A DNA stretch of 64,000 nucleotides, taken from NCBI GenBank assembly GCA_002749535.1, contig MZZL01000401.1:749165-813164 (forward strand), given 5' to 3'. Made by a program: the position numbers and the translations under genes. Shown piece by piece: positions 51,622-63,074 of the stretch. Origin of the DNA: Apophysomyces variabilis (Eukaryota; Mucoromycota; Mucoromycetes; Mucorales; Mucoraceae). Below the pieces are notes generated by a model. It ran no database searches and was not told the origin of the DNA. It worked only from the letters and a program-made list of their open reading frames with translations. Numbering within the stretch: the first letter of the stretch is position 1; the number at the start of each line of letters is the position of its first letter.

Positions 51622-53473
51622 ATGGATATACCTGAGAACGATTTGGCTGAAGTATTGCAATCTCTGGGGATCCCTCCTACGGACATATTACATAGGTTGG
51701 ACAATTATCATGGCATGTCTGTATCAGACATCATTATATACAAGATACAATACAAGCAGCAGCAGAAGCAGTTGCAGGAAGGTGAGTAACATAAAAGCAG
51801 TTGGCCGATAATCTGATATATTCTCCTATCTTTCTGCAATCATCAGCCTACAGACAGTTACAACATGCATGGCAGCACAATGACAATGAAAACAGTGACG
51901 CTCAGTGTGAATCAAGCAGAACCTCCGCCCAGCGACAACTCGCTGGAAGCAAAAGGAAGCGGAAGCAAACCGCGGCAGAAAAAACACGTAACAGGGAGCA
52001 AGCACGACGAAGACAGGAATTGTCGACTAGAACATCAATTACACCATATCTCACTTACATTCGCAATCAGCGATACGACACAGCATTTACACATGGTCGA
52101 GCAAGTCATCACCTGTGTTCTTTTCAGAAAATAGGGAGCTGATCCTGGTGTTGCAGATATATATGTTTGTAGCAACGGAAGCAATGACGTGTATCGCGAT
52201 GAGGCTGATCTAGAATGTAAGTGATAGATATAATTAAATTTCATGCTTGATACATCTATGCAACACTGACATCGTTGCTACAATATTATTTTTACGTTTG
52301 CCAAAATAAACTCTTCTATTGCGTTTGACAGTGGAAGATGACCAGGATATTCCAGATGAAGATATAGTAGAACTTCCTGAACCTGAAGTAGCCGAAGGTA
52401 ATAATAATATTAAACGCCATTCATCCTCTAGCACGATTCTGAATGTTTATTTGAGCATCTGTAGGCGAAAATGATGATACGGAATTTGAACCGCACCAGA
52501 TCCGACAGCATTCAACAGTAGAGTATTACGCTAGAGCTGGCTTTAAGAAAACTACGCAAAGGATCAACACAAGTAAAACACCTCTTATAAGAAGACTAGA
52601 CTCAGAAATTGACACCAACAGAACCGCTGACATGGATCGTATTATCCGATCTATTGTATCAACTTTGGATGCATTACCAGAAGTTACAGCTTTTTATGCC
52701 CAACAAGATATCCAAGGATTGAAATTCTTGAATTACCAGGGACGTCAAAGGCTGGACGAAGAAATGGTTAAGATCTTCATCAACGGAGGCACCAAGTACC
52801 GGGACCCTCTCGGGAACGCGGATTGCCTATTCAGGGCACGTCAACAAGACCAACGTATGGACAATGAAACGCTTCGTCCTGATGGGACACGAAGATGGAG
52901 AAGAAGAAGAATACAGCGCCAAGAAGCAGGTGAACCATCACCTCCTTCTCATCCGTCTAAAGAAGAGTAAGTCACTCTCTTATTATCGATAACAGCAAGT
53001 GAAATATGAATGCGATCTAACACTTTTTGTTCGTGATGAACAACAGCAAGTGGCGAAAATCATTTACGGAAAATGATACGGCAAAACTTCTTGTAGTGGT
53101 GTATTGTGCTTCGAGATTTGGACGGAACGTTTACAAGGGCAAACCATGTGGACTGGCAGACAGATTTAGGAAGCTGCTCAAACGCACTGATACTTCTGGG
53201 CGGTTAATTATGATTAAAATGGATGAATACAATACATCTCAAGTTTGCTCCCGGTGCGGAACGAAATCCTTGACGAAACTAGATCCTAGTGGATATCGAT
53301 GCTTGTATTCAGTATTAGTTTGTAGTAGCTGTCATACTGTTTGGCAACGGGATGTTAATGCGTCAAGGAATATCCGTGCCACCTTTATGGCCATGATTCA
53401 ACAACGGGACCGACCAGTCATCTTTACTCGGCCACGTATGACCACAACTGCTCCACGTAATAGAAACGTGTGA
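51622..53473 (+). CDS. Compact TnpB/Fanzor-like RNA-guided nuclease candidate (locus B)
   Basis: Candidate eukaryotic relative of TnpB (IS200/605 OrfB). Proposed exons 51622-51781, 51847-52104, 52139-52216, 52332-52397, 52465-52966 and 53047-53473 sum in phase to about 496 residues. Order: short N-terminus with DILHRLDNYHGMSVSDI; a Lys/Arg-rich stretch (GSKRKRKQTAAEKTRNREQ, nuclear-localisation-like); RuvC-I as DPGVADIYV; an acidic linker; a helical block with YYARAGFKKTTQRI and LKFLNYQGRQRLDEEM; VVVYCASRFGRNVYKGKPCG; RuvC-II IMIKMDEYNTSQ; zinc ribbon VCSRCG ... VCSSCHTVW; RuvC-III QRDVNASRNI. Asp, Glu, Asp and four Cys are all present. The exon 2/3 junction is weak (a 34-nt intron, or a frameshift plus TAG at 52132), so intactness is not settled. 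The N-terminus is shorter than in most Fanzors. Confidence 0.65.
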
Positions 53474-53796
53474 TGTTTACTGTGTGTAAGTTACAAAGAA
53501 AAACAAGATATTTGTTTAATCAGGATACTAACAAACGAATGACCATTATATTTATTCTCATTCATTTTCCCTTGATTCGCTAACATATTGTCTTTGGATC
53601 CCCCCCCCCGGGCACATGTCTGAATTTGGATGGATGCGCTCACCAATTTGGCTTTTACACTCCGTCGAGAAACCCTCTGTCACGGGGATTTTTGCGTCGA
53701 GTTTTCCAAATATACGCAAAAAACGCAAAATCAAAACGCAGATAGGCATGGAAAACCCAGTACAGTACAACTAGTCCTTCTGCACTCGCTTCGCTC
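53474..53796. other. 3' flank of locus B
   Basis: 323 bp with AT-rich sequence, a C10 tract near 53601-53610 and CGCAAAAAACGCAAAATC near 53706. In TnpB and Fanzor systems a guide RNA usually overlaps or follows the 3' end of the gene, so this is where one would look. No structure is convincingly visible. Confidence 0.35.
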
Positions 53797-54697
53797 CTTT
53801 CGTTACAGCGTCGTGCGGCTGCAGGAAATGGATTTTTGGCGACTTCTAGCATATGTTTACGTTAACATAAGATATTGCTAAAAATGAAGTCTTCGTTTTA
53901 ATGTAAGATATTCAAGAGGTGTACGTAAGTGACTGATATGATATGGTGTTGTGAAATAAAGATGCACCAAGTAAGATGAATAGTATAAAACACGAAAAAC
54001 GGAAACCGATCTGGAGACATAAGAACGTAAATAAGCAAGTATCGCTTGTGGGCAACAATTTCAGATAGGCAAAAGAAGAGCAGAATGAGTGTTTTAAGCC
54101 TGGGTACCTGCCTCGTATTACGTAGCTTATGGACCTTGATCTTACGTTGAAAATATATAGAGCGAATGACAAAGTTAGCATAGGAATGGTTACTTCTGTT
54201 GGTAATAGAATATGTAAGAAACAGAGATAGGTTTGCATTTTTCACTAAAGGTTCATGTCTACAGGAACAAAGCAAAGTGCTCCATATAAGGATCATATCA
54301 TTGAGCAATTTCGTCATATACAAAACGGGTGAAGGTCAATCAGACAATATATTCAACTACTCATTGCACTTTTGCAAAGCACTTGACCCTTCTCATTACT
54401 GCTGAAGTTTTTACAGAATGCCTATTTAATGATCTTAATATTCTTCTACCCACTTATTGCAGCTCAACTTTCTTGACCCATACATCAAGATTGCATACAC
54501 ATACCAAATTGCTACTGAGAACAACAGGACCCTTTGGCCTTCTTGGAAAGCGTCAGACAATATCTCTAACGAATCTATTCCTCTACTTCATTGCTGGATG
54601 TATTCTTTTCTCCTAAATAAAGACTTTTATATATCAGCTGGATAGTACTACGGTCGAACCAGCTTGCAGGAAACTGGTTGTAATACCGGCAAAATGT
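53797..54697 (+). repeat. 0.9-kb direct repeat, copy 2
   Basis: Same orientation and content as 38006-38890: begins TTTCGTTACAGCGTCGTGCG, includes identical stretches such as ACAGGAACAAAGCAAAGTGC, and ends GAACCAGCTTGCAGGAAACT then GGTTGTAATACCGGCAAAA. Lies 324 bp after locus B. Confidence 0.8.
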
Positions 54698-55189
54698 TTT
54701 TGCACGCAAAAATTACTCGAAAATACAGTATACTAATAGAGAGAAGAGAAGGGAAGTCATCAAAGCTACCCAAAAGTTTCGGTGAAGCACAAATGCTTAT
54801 GAATGGCAAAGAAATGATACAAAGTATATATTTATAACCAGAGTGTCTACGTAGATAATGGAACGATTTGGTTAAGAATCAATTAGATCATCCCTCATGC
54901 AGCTAATCTTCACACTCTTTGTTCAGAAGGACACAAAGAATACTTTGCTTAAACTGCAACCTTTATAATTGCAGTTTATTGGTGATTCCTTATCACTATC
55001 ATTACAAACCAATAATGGCATTGTTTATGACCGGGGCCAGATCGATTAAAAGTAGCTTTTCAGGTTTTCTTTTATTTTTAAACGCTTTTCTCTTCTTTAT
55101 TTCCTGAGGTTCTTACCGACAGATTAAAGGAAAACGATCGCTATACTGATATGCAGCCTAAGCAACATGATTTTAATCACCGATACCTG
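54698..55189. other. Spacer, no gene seen
   Basis: About 490 bp between the 0.9-kb repeat and Fanzor-like fragment C. Nothing supported. Confidence 0.4.
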
Positions 55190-55547
55190 AAGTCTATGCG
55201 ATGGATACGTACACCTACGGTTCCTTGCAACGGCTTGTTCAATTCCATTCAGAAAGAACCCTGCCACGCACCACAAGGTAAGAAATTTCGTAGACAGCCA
55301 ATGGAAAATAGTGTCTAACAAGGGATCTTCTGTCTGTATGAATCCCGGTGTCCATGCAGCAAAGCAGGACGAAATACAAAAAAACCAAGATGTTCAGGGT
55401 GCTGAAAGCATTACTTTCGTTGTAGCAAGTCAATTACTTGTTGGGCGCACCTTACCATGCTTTGACCTAACCTATCACTTCCGAACCAGCCAACATTTTC
55501 CTCTCTACTATGACGCACTGATAACAGTTATGACCATGTTTCTTTGA
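55190..55547 (+). pseudogene. C-terminal fragment of a Fanzor-like protein (locus C)
   Basis: The frame 55226-55547 reads IPFRKNPATHHKVRNF, then SNKGSSVCMNPG (second zinc-ribbon half with one Cys lost) and NQDVQGAESITFVVASQLLV (RuvC-III with Asp kept but the usual Arg changed to Gln), followed by a short tail. This parallels MNPGC ... NRDVEAATCIAIAVAS of locus A. RuvC-I, RuvC-II and the N-terminus are absent. A dead remnant of the locus A type rather than of locus B. Confidence 0.5.
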
Positions 55548-55742
55548 CCTCCACTAATTCATGATATATGAACCACAAGCCCTTGTCCACTCGGATTACG
55601 ACAATGGTAAGTTATATACAAAAGAAACAAGTCGTAAAAGACGTCTATAAAACTTTCGTTCTTGCATTATTCGGAAGATTTGTAGGTGAGCCTTCATGCC
55701 GGCACACAAAATATTAAAAATATACAAAAGGAACAAAGATTA

Positions 55743-56768
55743 TTAGGATGATTCGTCTATCTGTTTTTGCTTTTGCGCTTCTTTCCGCTGCGCCAATTTT
55801 GCTAATTTCTTTTCTTGTCGACGACTGAGCCCAATCTGCTGACGATTATACATCTTGGTTTGTTCAAAGAACTTTTCCAACGAAAGCGCATCCACATCAT
55901 CTAGAGTGAACCGGCCAAGCTTTCCCGTTCGATACTGTTTGAGGAAAAATTTGGCTGCCATATTTAAATCTAATTCCCCTCCTTTGACAATTGCTCCTAT
56001 ACGTCGTGCAACACCTTCTAAAAGTTCATGTACATCATTGGTAGGTCCAATTCCGTACCAATTGGTGTAATCGAGCGCTCCAAACCCATTAAGACGATAC
56101 AACAGATAGTCGGCCATCACTTGTTCATCTGCTAAATGATCTCTGATTCCTCCCGTTAAAGCAACCTTCAGACTCCGGACAGGATCAGCAATATGGGGAA
56201 CCATCACACCAGGTGTGTCGATCAAATACACAGCTGGATCTTCCAAGACCTTTACTGTACCTATTACGGTGCGTGTAATACCAGGTTGCGCCCCAGTCTG
56301 CGCAGCCTTGCCTTTACCCACGCCAATCCGTCTCAGGGAGTTGATGAGCGAAGACTTGCCGACATTGGGCATACCAACGATCATCAGAGTCACCTGAGGT
56401 ATAGGGTCGGCTAAGGTCGCGGCGTATTTTAAGATATCCCGTACATTCTTATCCGTCTGACAGCTAGTGAATAAAACGGGAGTGCCGGGTGCATGCCGGG
56501 CAAATGCTTGTAAAATCGGCGACTTAGTTTCGGGATGAGCGAGATCAAATTTGTTATAAACGATCATTCTTGGTTTGCGACCGACGACTTTTTCGAAATT
56601 GGGGTTGACGGACGAGAGAGGGATGCGAGCATCGCGTACCTCTATTACCAGATCAACGGAATTCAATCGTTCCGATATCAATCGTAGCCCTTTGGCCATA
56701 TGGCCAGGAAACCAATTGATTATTCTGTCATAAGGAAACGTCGTCCGGGGAATAAAACGGGCTGCCAT
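55743..56768 (-). CDS. MTG1: Mitochondrial ribosome-associated GTPase MTG1
   Basis: Circularly permuted GTPase needed for assembly of the large mitochondrial ribosomal subunit. Single exon, 341 residues, start at MAARFIPRT (a short basic presequence). INWFPGHMAKGLRLI is the family hallmark. The permuted G motifs appear as G4 YNKFDLA, G5-like FTSCQ, G1 IVGMPNVGKSSLIN, G2-region QPGITRTV and G3 LIDTPGVM, in the order G4-G5-G1-G2-G3. The Lys/Arg-rich C-terminus suits RNA binding. The frame is open a little further upstream (to 56807), but without ATG. Confidence 0.95.
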   Translation of the reverse strand: MAARFIPRTTFPYDRIINWFPGHMAKGLRLISERLNSVDLVIEVRDARIPLSSVNPNFEKVVGRKPRMIVYNKFDLAHPETKSPILQAFARHAPGTPVLFTSCQTDKNVRDILKYAATLADPIPQVTLMIVGMPNVGKSSLINSLRRIGVGKGKAAQTGAQPGITRTVIGTVKVLEDPAVYLIDTPGVMVPHIADPVRSLKVALTGGIRDHLADEQVMADYLLYRLNGFGALDYTNWYGIGPTNDVHELLEGVARRIGAIVKGGELDLNMAAKFFLKQYRTGKLGRFTLDDVDALSLEKFFEQTKMYNRQQIGLSRRQEKKLAKLAQRKEAQKQKQIDESS

Positions 56769-56991
56769 GCCATGAACAAGCTGGAAAACACAGAGGATTT
56801 CAGCCAACAGTCAGTCACACCTGGTGGTGCCTTGCTTCATCTTTGACTCCGACCAAATGTCGGCGGATCGAGCGCAACTCGAAGGAGAGAGCGCCACATG
56901 TCAAAAATGAAAATCTAATGCTGTTTAAATCACGCATTACTAACAGTCAATGTTGTCTATCTTCCCTTGAAGGTGCTACTTTTTTATCTGA

Positions 56992-59900
56992 TCAATTAAA
57001 AAGATTCAGTACAGCCTGATGGACATCCCAGTCAACAGCTTCTAATCTCTTGTACGCTTCCTGAACATTGCACAGCTCGTAATCTGCAACGTAACGTGCT
57101 TTCTTTTCCAAGATAAGATGTGTTAATTGCTGTTGCCAATCCTGAACGATCTTTTCCAAAATGCGGTCTCTGTTTTTAGCCTCTATGAGCTTGACCTTGG
57201 CAATAAAACCAGCACTGATTGGCCTATGATCAGACGCACGCACTTCATGGCGTTGGTAATAGACATTATCGATGTCCTTCCCGCGGAAAAGAACACGATC
57301 ACACCACGCAGGTACACGCTTTTTCTCAGATCTATCATAGAAGTCGGTGCCCGGATCATATTTATAAGTCGGGTCAAACAAAATAGGCGCCTCTTGGAAC
57401 GTCAATAGTTTGAAGAGCGGATTAATCAATCTTTGCTTGTGAAGTTGATCCTCTTTCTGGAGCATTTCCCAGGCGTGTAGTTTGTCTGCGCTGGCCAGCA
57501 GCTGAAGAACCTTTTCACGACGCATGTTGATTCGGTAATTGAGATCGCCGCTCATGAAACAGAGCTCATGGTCCATAACAAGACTGCCATCCCCACCGTT
57601 CGCAAATATATCGCAATATTCAGGGAAATCCTTAAAAGAAGCACTGTGAAGGATACCCTCCGCATCGGCATTTCGCTGCTGAACGTGTGATTGTCCGGCT
57701 GCCAAATGACAGTTTACGAAACATAATGACGTGTGATCAAACAAGAACCGGATAGCGATCCCGCCTTTGTTTCCATGAAGACTTTTGTTCATCACCTTCA
57801 ATCCCGTTTTCACCTGACTCGACTCACAGTGGAAAATCCGATCCCGTTCGCTTGACTTTACAAAAATACAACTAAACAAACCCACAAGCTGGTCTGTCTT
57901 GATGACGGTATACACATTTTGCCCATAATTATCAGCAATCACACGTATTAGATGGTCATGCCAAAGACGGTATCGATGAGTTAGTGCTTCTTCAGCTTCG
58001 CTCGGTGTTTCTGTCTTTTTCCGAGACGCAAACAATGATCCTACACAACAGTAATTTAGCAAACGAATATCGATTGACATTTGCAATGCTACTTACGAGC
58101 AGTTTGCTTTTTTGATTCTAAATCAACAATCTCCTGAATGCCGACCACAATGATATCAGGGTCTTCCATGCCACCCAACCATTCGTGAACACTTTCATCA
58201 TCGCTTCCCAATAATTTCTCAGGTTTGTTGGCATCAATATTCCAAGAACAAATCATAATGCGGGTATCGCGATAAGTACAATATTCGTTTGTATGTTTCT
58301 GCAGCTGCTGATCTGATGTGATATTTTTCGTTAAGCACAAATGCATTCACGACTTAAACGCACAACCCACCTTGCCAATTTTCGATCATTAAACCATCCC
58401 AGATCGATACAGTGCCATTGGAATCAGCAGTGATCACTTGTACCGTCTTCTCATCGCGCGTGAGTGCCGATTCATCAACAATAATATCTGTTATAGAACC
58501 TGTATGTGCTTTCCACATCTTTACAACAATCCATTTATCCGGCCGAGTGTCATACACATAGATCATGCCAGTATTGTAGCCAGCCCAGATGTAGTACTCG
58601 CCAACAGCTGCCATAGCACAGATGCCGTACATCGATACAGTGATGACTTGGACACGGTCCACTGTAATCGTATCCCAGAGGCTAATTTTGCCATCGTCAT
58701 GTGAAGCGAAAATACGCTGTTTGTGGTAGGGTACAGCCGCAAGACCGGTGATATTCCCTAGATCATTTGGAATACGCACATGAGGAGAAGCAAGTTGGAT
58801 GTGAGTAAGCCTGAAAAGGTCCAAGGTACGTCCAGAAGACATCCACAGGTCAGCGTCTAAAGCCAATGCAGCGACCGCCTTGGATGTCACTTTGTATTTC
58901 TGAGGCGTAATCTCGAGGGGATGATCTCGTTCGCAATCAACGGTCAGTACCGGCCAGACGTTCATGACACCATTTTCATCAATAGTCCATAGTTCGGTGT
59001 TTTTGTATCGTAAAATGAATGTTACGGCAGAATTGTGGGTTGTTGAACGCTTTCCAAGTATCTCCCCATTAGCAGAATCTATAACCGCTAGGACACCATC
59101 CTGGAAACCAACCCACAGATAACGACCTTCATCTCGAGGGTTTCGACTTGGAGAGAATGCAAGTGAGCGAATTTTATCACCAGCATCACTTGGCGAGCTA
59201 TGATCTACCACATAAATACATTGACAGGAATTGGTATCCCATATCCTTGTAGTATTGACACCTGTGGCAAGCGAAGGACCGCATGCCGCAAGGGCATAAC
59301 TTGTACCTCGGTGCCCTGTTACAATACGTCGATTAGAGTCTATTAAAGGAGGATTACGCGTAGCATTGGCGAATTCGGGATATATAGTTGATGTCATCAA
59401 CATCTCTGAACGTGAGCCCGTTGTTCTCTTTTGACCCATCGTTTGAGAGCGTTTAAGACTGTTAGCGGATTGATCATCTGCAGTTCCGTCCGTAGCTGGC
59501 GCAGTTGATGGAGAGACAGAAAGTGTCCCCCTTCTCGTAGTTGTTGTTGCAGAAGACATAGAACTTCCTGGAAATGAAATAGTGTGAGAACGCGCAAGAG
59601 TCGAAGCAGACGGGCGCGGAGGAAGTTGCGGTAAAGGTGGCGCGTCAGTAGTTTGCGTGGCGTAGCTTGTTGGTCGTGGTGGAAGGGAAGGAGGCGAAGG
59701 TGTTGATGTTAAGTTTAGGGATGAATCTGCTGTCGATTTCTGTTTTGGAACGTTCACTGTAGCAGACAGCCGGGTATCTGCAGGTACTGGTGCTGCTGGT
59801 CTCGCTGCGCTATGATATTTTCTGCTCGGGGGTGGAGGAGGTGGAGGATGTTTTGCTTTTGATGCAATATAAGTTGAATCAGCTGGAGGAGGAGGAGCCC

Positions 59901-60612
59901 GAGTCTTCGCACTTGCAGAGTGAGTGCGTCTGCTGTCCGAGGTAGTGTAACGAATGTGAGCTTCCTGCACCTGACGAACCAAATTATCGTCAATATCACT
60001 GTCATCGCTACTGATGCTGTTTGTGCCGCTTTCGGTTTCACTTCCGCTGGTTTCTGATAGCATTTCTTCATCGATAAAGTGCTCTTGCGTATGGTGCGCG
60101 TCTGTTAATGGGGTACTTCGCGCGGATTTTGTGTGACCAGGTGTTAGATTAGATGAGCTGCTGTCAGAAATTTGCGTGGAAGGTTTCGACAAATCTCCGT
60201 TCGTCATTTCAGCGTTGGTCTTATGCTGTCCAAATTGCTGTGCAAGCAGCAGTACTCCTTTTGGCCGATCTTGCTCTGAAGAAACTCGAGCTGTCGTTGT
60301 TGCCAGGCCAGGTTTCTGTCCGGTAAGATGCTGCTGGGTCTGTAACAAGGCCACCGAAGGCTTTGGAGGAATAGGCGGTGCTTTAGTCTGTTCAGCCGGG
60401 TTAACTGATTCAGGCCGAGCAACAGTTGCATCGGCTATAGCGGGATGTTTATTCTGCGCTGGGTTGGTTTGTGTGAATGCAGACGGTGATGTGAGCTGCT
60501 TGGACGCATTGTCGGGACTATGTTGCTCCTTCGAGATGACTTCCTGTTGAGCCCAGCGTTTTTTTAGTTCTTGGAAAGAGACAGCCTGGTCATCATGTTG
60601 TTCTTTGTCCAT
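56992..60612 (-). CDS. Inositol polyphosphate 5-phosphatase with N-terminal WD-repeat region
   Basis: Phosphoinositide/inositol phosphate 5-phosphatase. Exons 60612-58371, 58312-58097 and 58040-56992 give 1168 residues. The N-terminal 400 residues are Pro/Ser-rich with polyproline tracts (PPIPPKPS, PPPPPPPSRK: SH3/profilin-like sites). A beta-propeller-like region of about 330 residues follows with WD-type repeats (TRIWDTNSCQCIYVVD, GKISLWDTITVDRVQ, GTVSIWDGL). The catalytic domain holds ICSWNIDANKP, GNKGGIAIRF, CFVNCHLAAGQSHVQQRN, FMSGDLNYRI, VPAWCDRVLF and RASDHRPISAGF, all catalytic signatures intact. It ends in a UBA-like helix (LEAVDWDVHQAVLNLF). The WD plus 5-phosphatase arrangement is known from plants and some fungi. 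ATG at 60612 (MDKEQ) chosen over an upstream TTG. Confidence 0.93.
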
Positions 60613-60694
60613 TGTTGTCCCTAACTTGTTATTCCTCAAGTTATCTATGTTATTAGAAGAAACGGAGAGTCAAAGCGGAAAAAAGTTAAGATAT

Positions 60695-61210
60695 GGTGTT
60701 TATTGAATCAATTTTTACGCTATTCTAAAACGAATTTTGCGTCCATGAAGGACCAAGCTTGCGCTAAAAATAAAATAAGTATACGTCATTAACAAATCAG
60801 TTATGCGGGTAGCACGCTTTACTTACATCAACTTATCCTCCAGTGGACACAAAATCCATTCGAGCAGCATAAAATTCAATTCATGGTTAGTAAATGGGAT
60901 GATATATTGATGTCTTGTAGTTACTCCCAAAGAATGTTCCTGCCCATCAGCAGGGGCCAGCCCCGCACCATTGACCGCCGGGAGAGATAAGAGGAGAGAA
61001 CGGCTTTTGTAGAGCGGACAGGTTTGGATTTAACATCGCCAGAGGATTTGAACCGATGTAGCACCTGACGAAGTCTTGGGAACACAAGAGCGATACTGTG
61101 TAAAAAACGGATATCATTTCTTATTCACTCACCTAATGGTGTTCAGGCAGCTTATTCACACAACCAAGATCGTTCGGGACAGAGGTCATTCGGAATTGAT
61201 TAAAGGACAT
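60695..61210 (-). repeat. Three-copy interspersed repeat family, copy C
   Basis: Same orientation as copy B. Shares TTTATTGAATCAATTTTTACGC, GGACGCAAAATT, the TTTTGTGTCCAC partner arm, ACTAACCATGAA and GACCTCTGTCCCGAACGATC. More diverged in the middle than A and B. Starts about 80 bp upstream of the 5-phosphatase start codon, so it may supply part of that promoter. Confidence 0.7.
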
Positions 61211-63074
61211 AAGTCATCCAATAGTATCAATGGAACTAACTTAGCAGCGATGTTTTAGAGAACAGAGCCAAGGGGTCGAAAAGTTGTTGTCCCTTTGCTT
61301 TGGAACAATTTGAATCACTGAAACCAAGAATTGGTAAGTCCTCGTTAAAAAATTCGAAGGACGTATAATCAATGACAACAATATAAAGATAACACAATAG
61401 GATAATAATAACGAACTAGTTTATAGTACGATTTATGTATATACATAGAAAGAAAAGACAACAATGTCTCTCATATCAACGGATGGTGTATTAAATAAAA
61501 GCATATTTATGGAATCAAAGTGTAAGAAAGGACAGTTATACTAGCACGCATTACTACGAAGCCCATACTTTCATTGCTTATATTACCCAAAATGCATATG
61601 CAATCAATGTATATTTAATCTTCCTGTCAGCACAAATGATAATGCAAACACATATATTTCCCATTCAGAAAAGCTATTCGCATAGGCAACTGACACGAAA
61701 GGCACGTCATGGTTAGCAACCACGTACTTTATTTTTTTTTCAGCTTACTTGGTAAGGTCTCGAAACCACTCCTATTGAAAAGGAGAAACAATGTCCCTTT
61801 TCTATTAAATACTTTACTTAAAAGGCTTTCACATATGCCATTCGTTGGAGACAAAGCGGAAGGCGACACTATGGCCCTAGCTAATGCCAATTCGTAACTA
61901 ATCCCGATCAATCATCAACATAGGCCATGTGCGCCTACATATCGTTGTAGAAGAATATGAATGGTCACCTCATAGTCTCCCGATTATTTTTTAATATATT
62001 GCAAATTCTCGGTTAAATGTTTGATTTTAAACGAATCGTTAGTTGTGAGAACCAGTCTTTCGTATAAGACATAAGAAAAAAGAGCAAAAGCATGATTAGT
62101 GGAGGTGGAACACCTAACCGGCAGTATCTAGTTCATCCGTATAGGTGCTAACCTGAACACTATGCCATCCATCACGGAGTCTTGCTTACATATAAGAAGA
62201 TTTTACGCGACGATTAAACCAGGTTCTACAACGATTTAATATGCTAAAGTTAGCTAGTCATCACAAGACGTTTGACACATACTGCTTTTATAAGCTACAT
62301 TACACGTTTCCAATCAGTCAATAGCCTAAAAGCCATTTTATAATGATGATACCGAAAATGTAATTTCTTCAGCCTTTTCTATGGTAGCAATCATTAAAAA
62401 CAACGTATTCAAAGAGACTACTATAAAGAAACAAGTCAGCATACAAACATATAAACATTCTCTTAACCACGCTGTATTTTACTCGCTTGTTGCAACTAAT
62501 ATAGAGACTATATCGCGAATAGCCAGACAACAGAAGCTTGAACGACAGAAATGCCCACAATAGTCCATGCTGCTGTAAGTTGTAAGAGAGATGATACTTA
62601 AGTGACGAACTGTAGATATGCTCTCAAGGTGAAAGCATTCTCATTAAATCTAGCAAAGAACGGAACACCGAGTTACCCGACGTTATTAACATGGCAGTCG
62701 GTAACTTCTCAATTTGATCCCATCAATGCAGGTCAGCAAAAACCCGCCTACAATGCATAGTCGATGTTTATCCCTGGCCTAGAATCTCACAGCCTGAATG
62801 GCAAATACGCAAAAATAGAGATGCCGTGGAGATGTAAGCAAACGCACTATATATAAGATTTTCGCAATATATGTTTGATTTTTTTTTCGCTGTCTTTTCA
62901 GTGAGCAGACCATAATAGACTACGGCTCGTTGTAGCGCATCGGTGCAACCAATATCTGCGACTAGACGAATATTTAACTTGACTAATTCGTTGACCCGCT
63001 GTAACCCGCACTGTTGGTACAAAAACAGAGATAGAAACAGGATGATCTGATGCCTCGCAGCTATTTCAGTTCTC
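61211..63074. other. Gene-poor region
   Basis: About 1.9 kb AT-rich sequence downstream of the RhoGAP gene. Short frames on both strands (for example 61709-61911, 62369-62563) overlap each other and show no motif. Confidence 0.45.
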
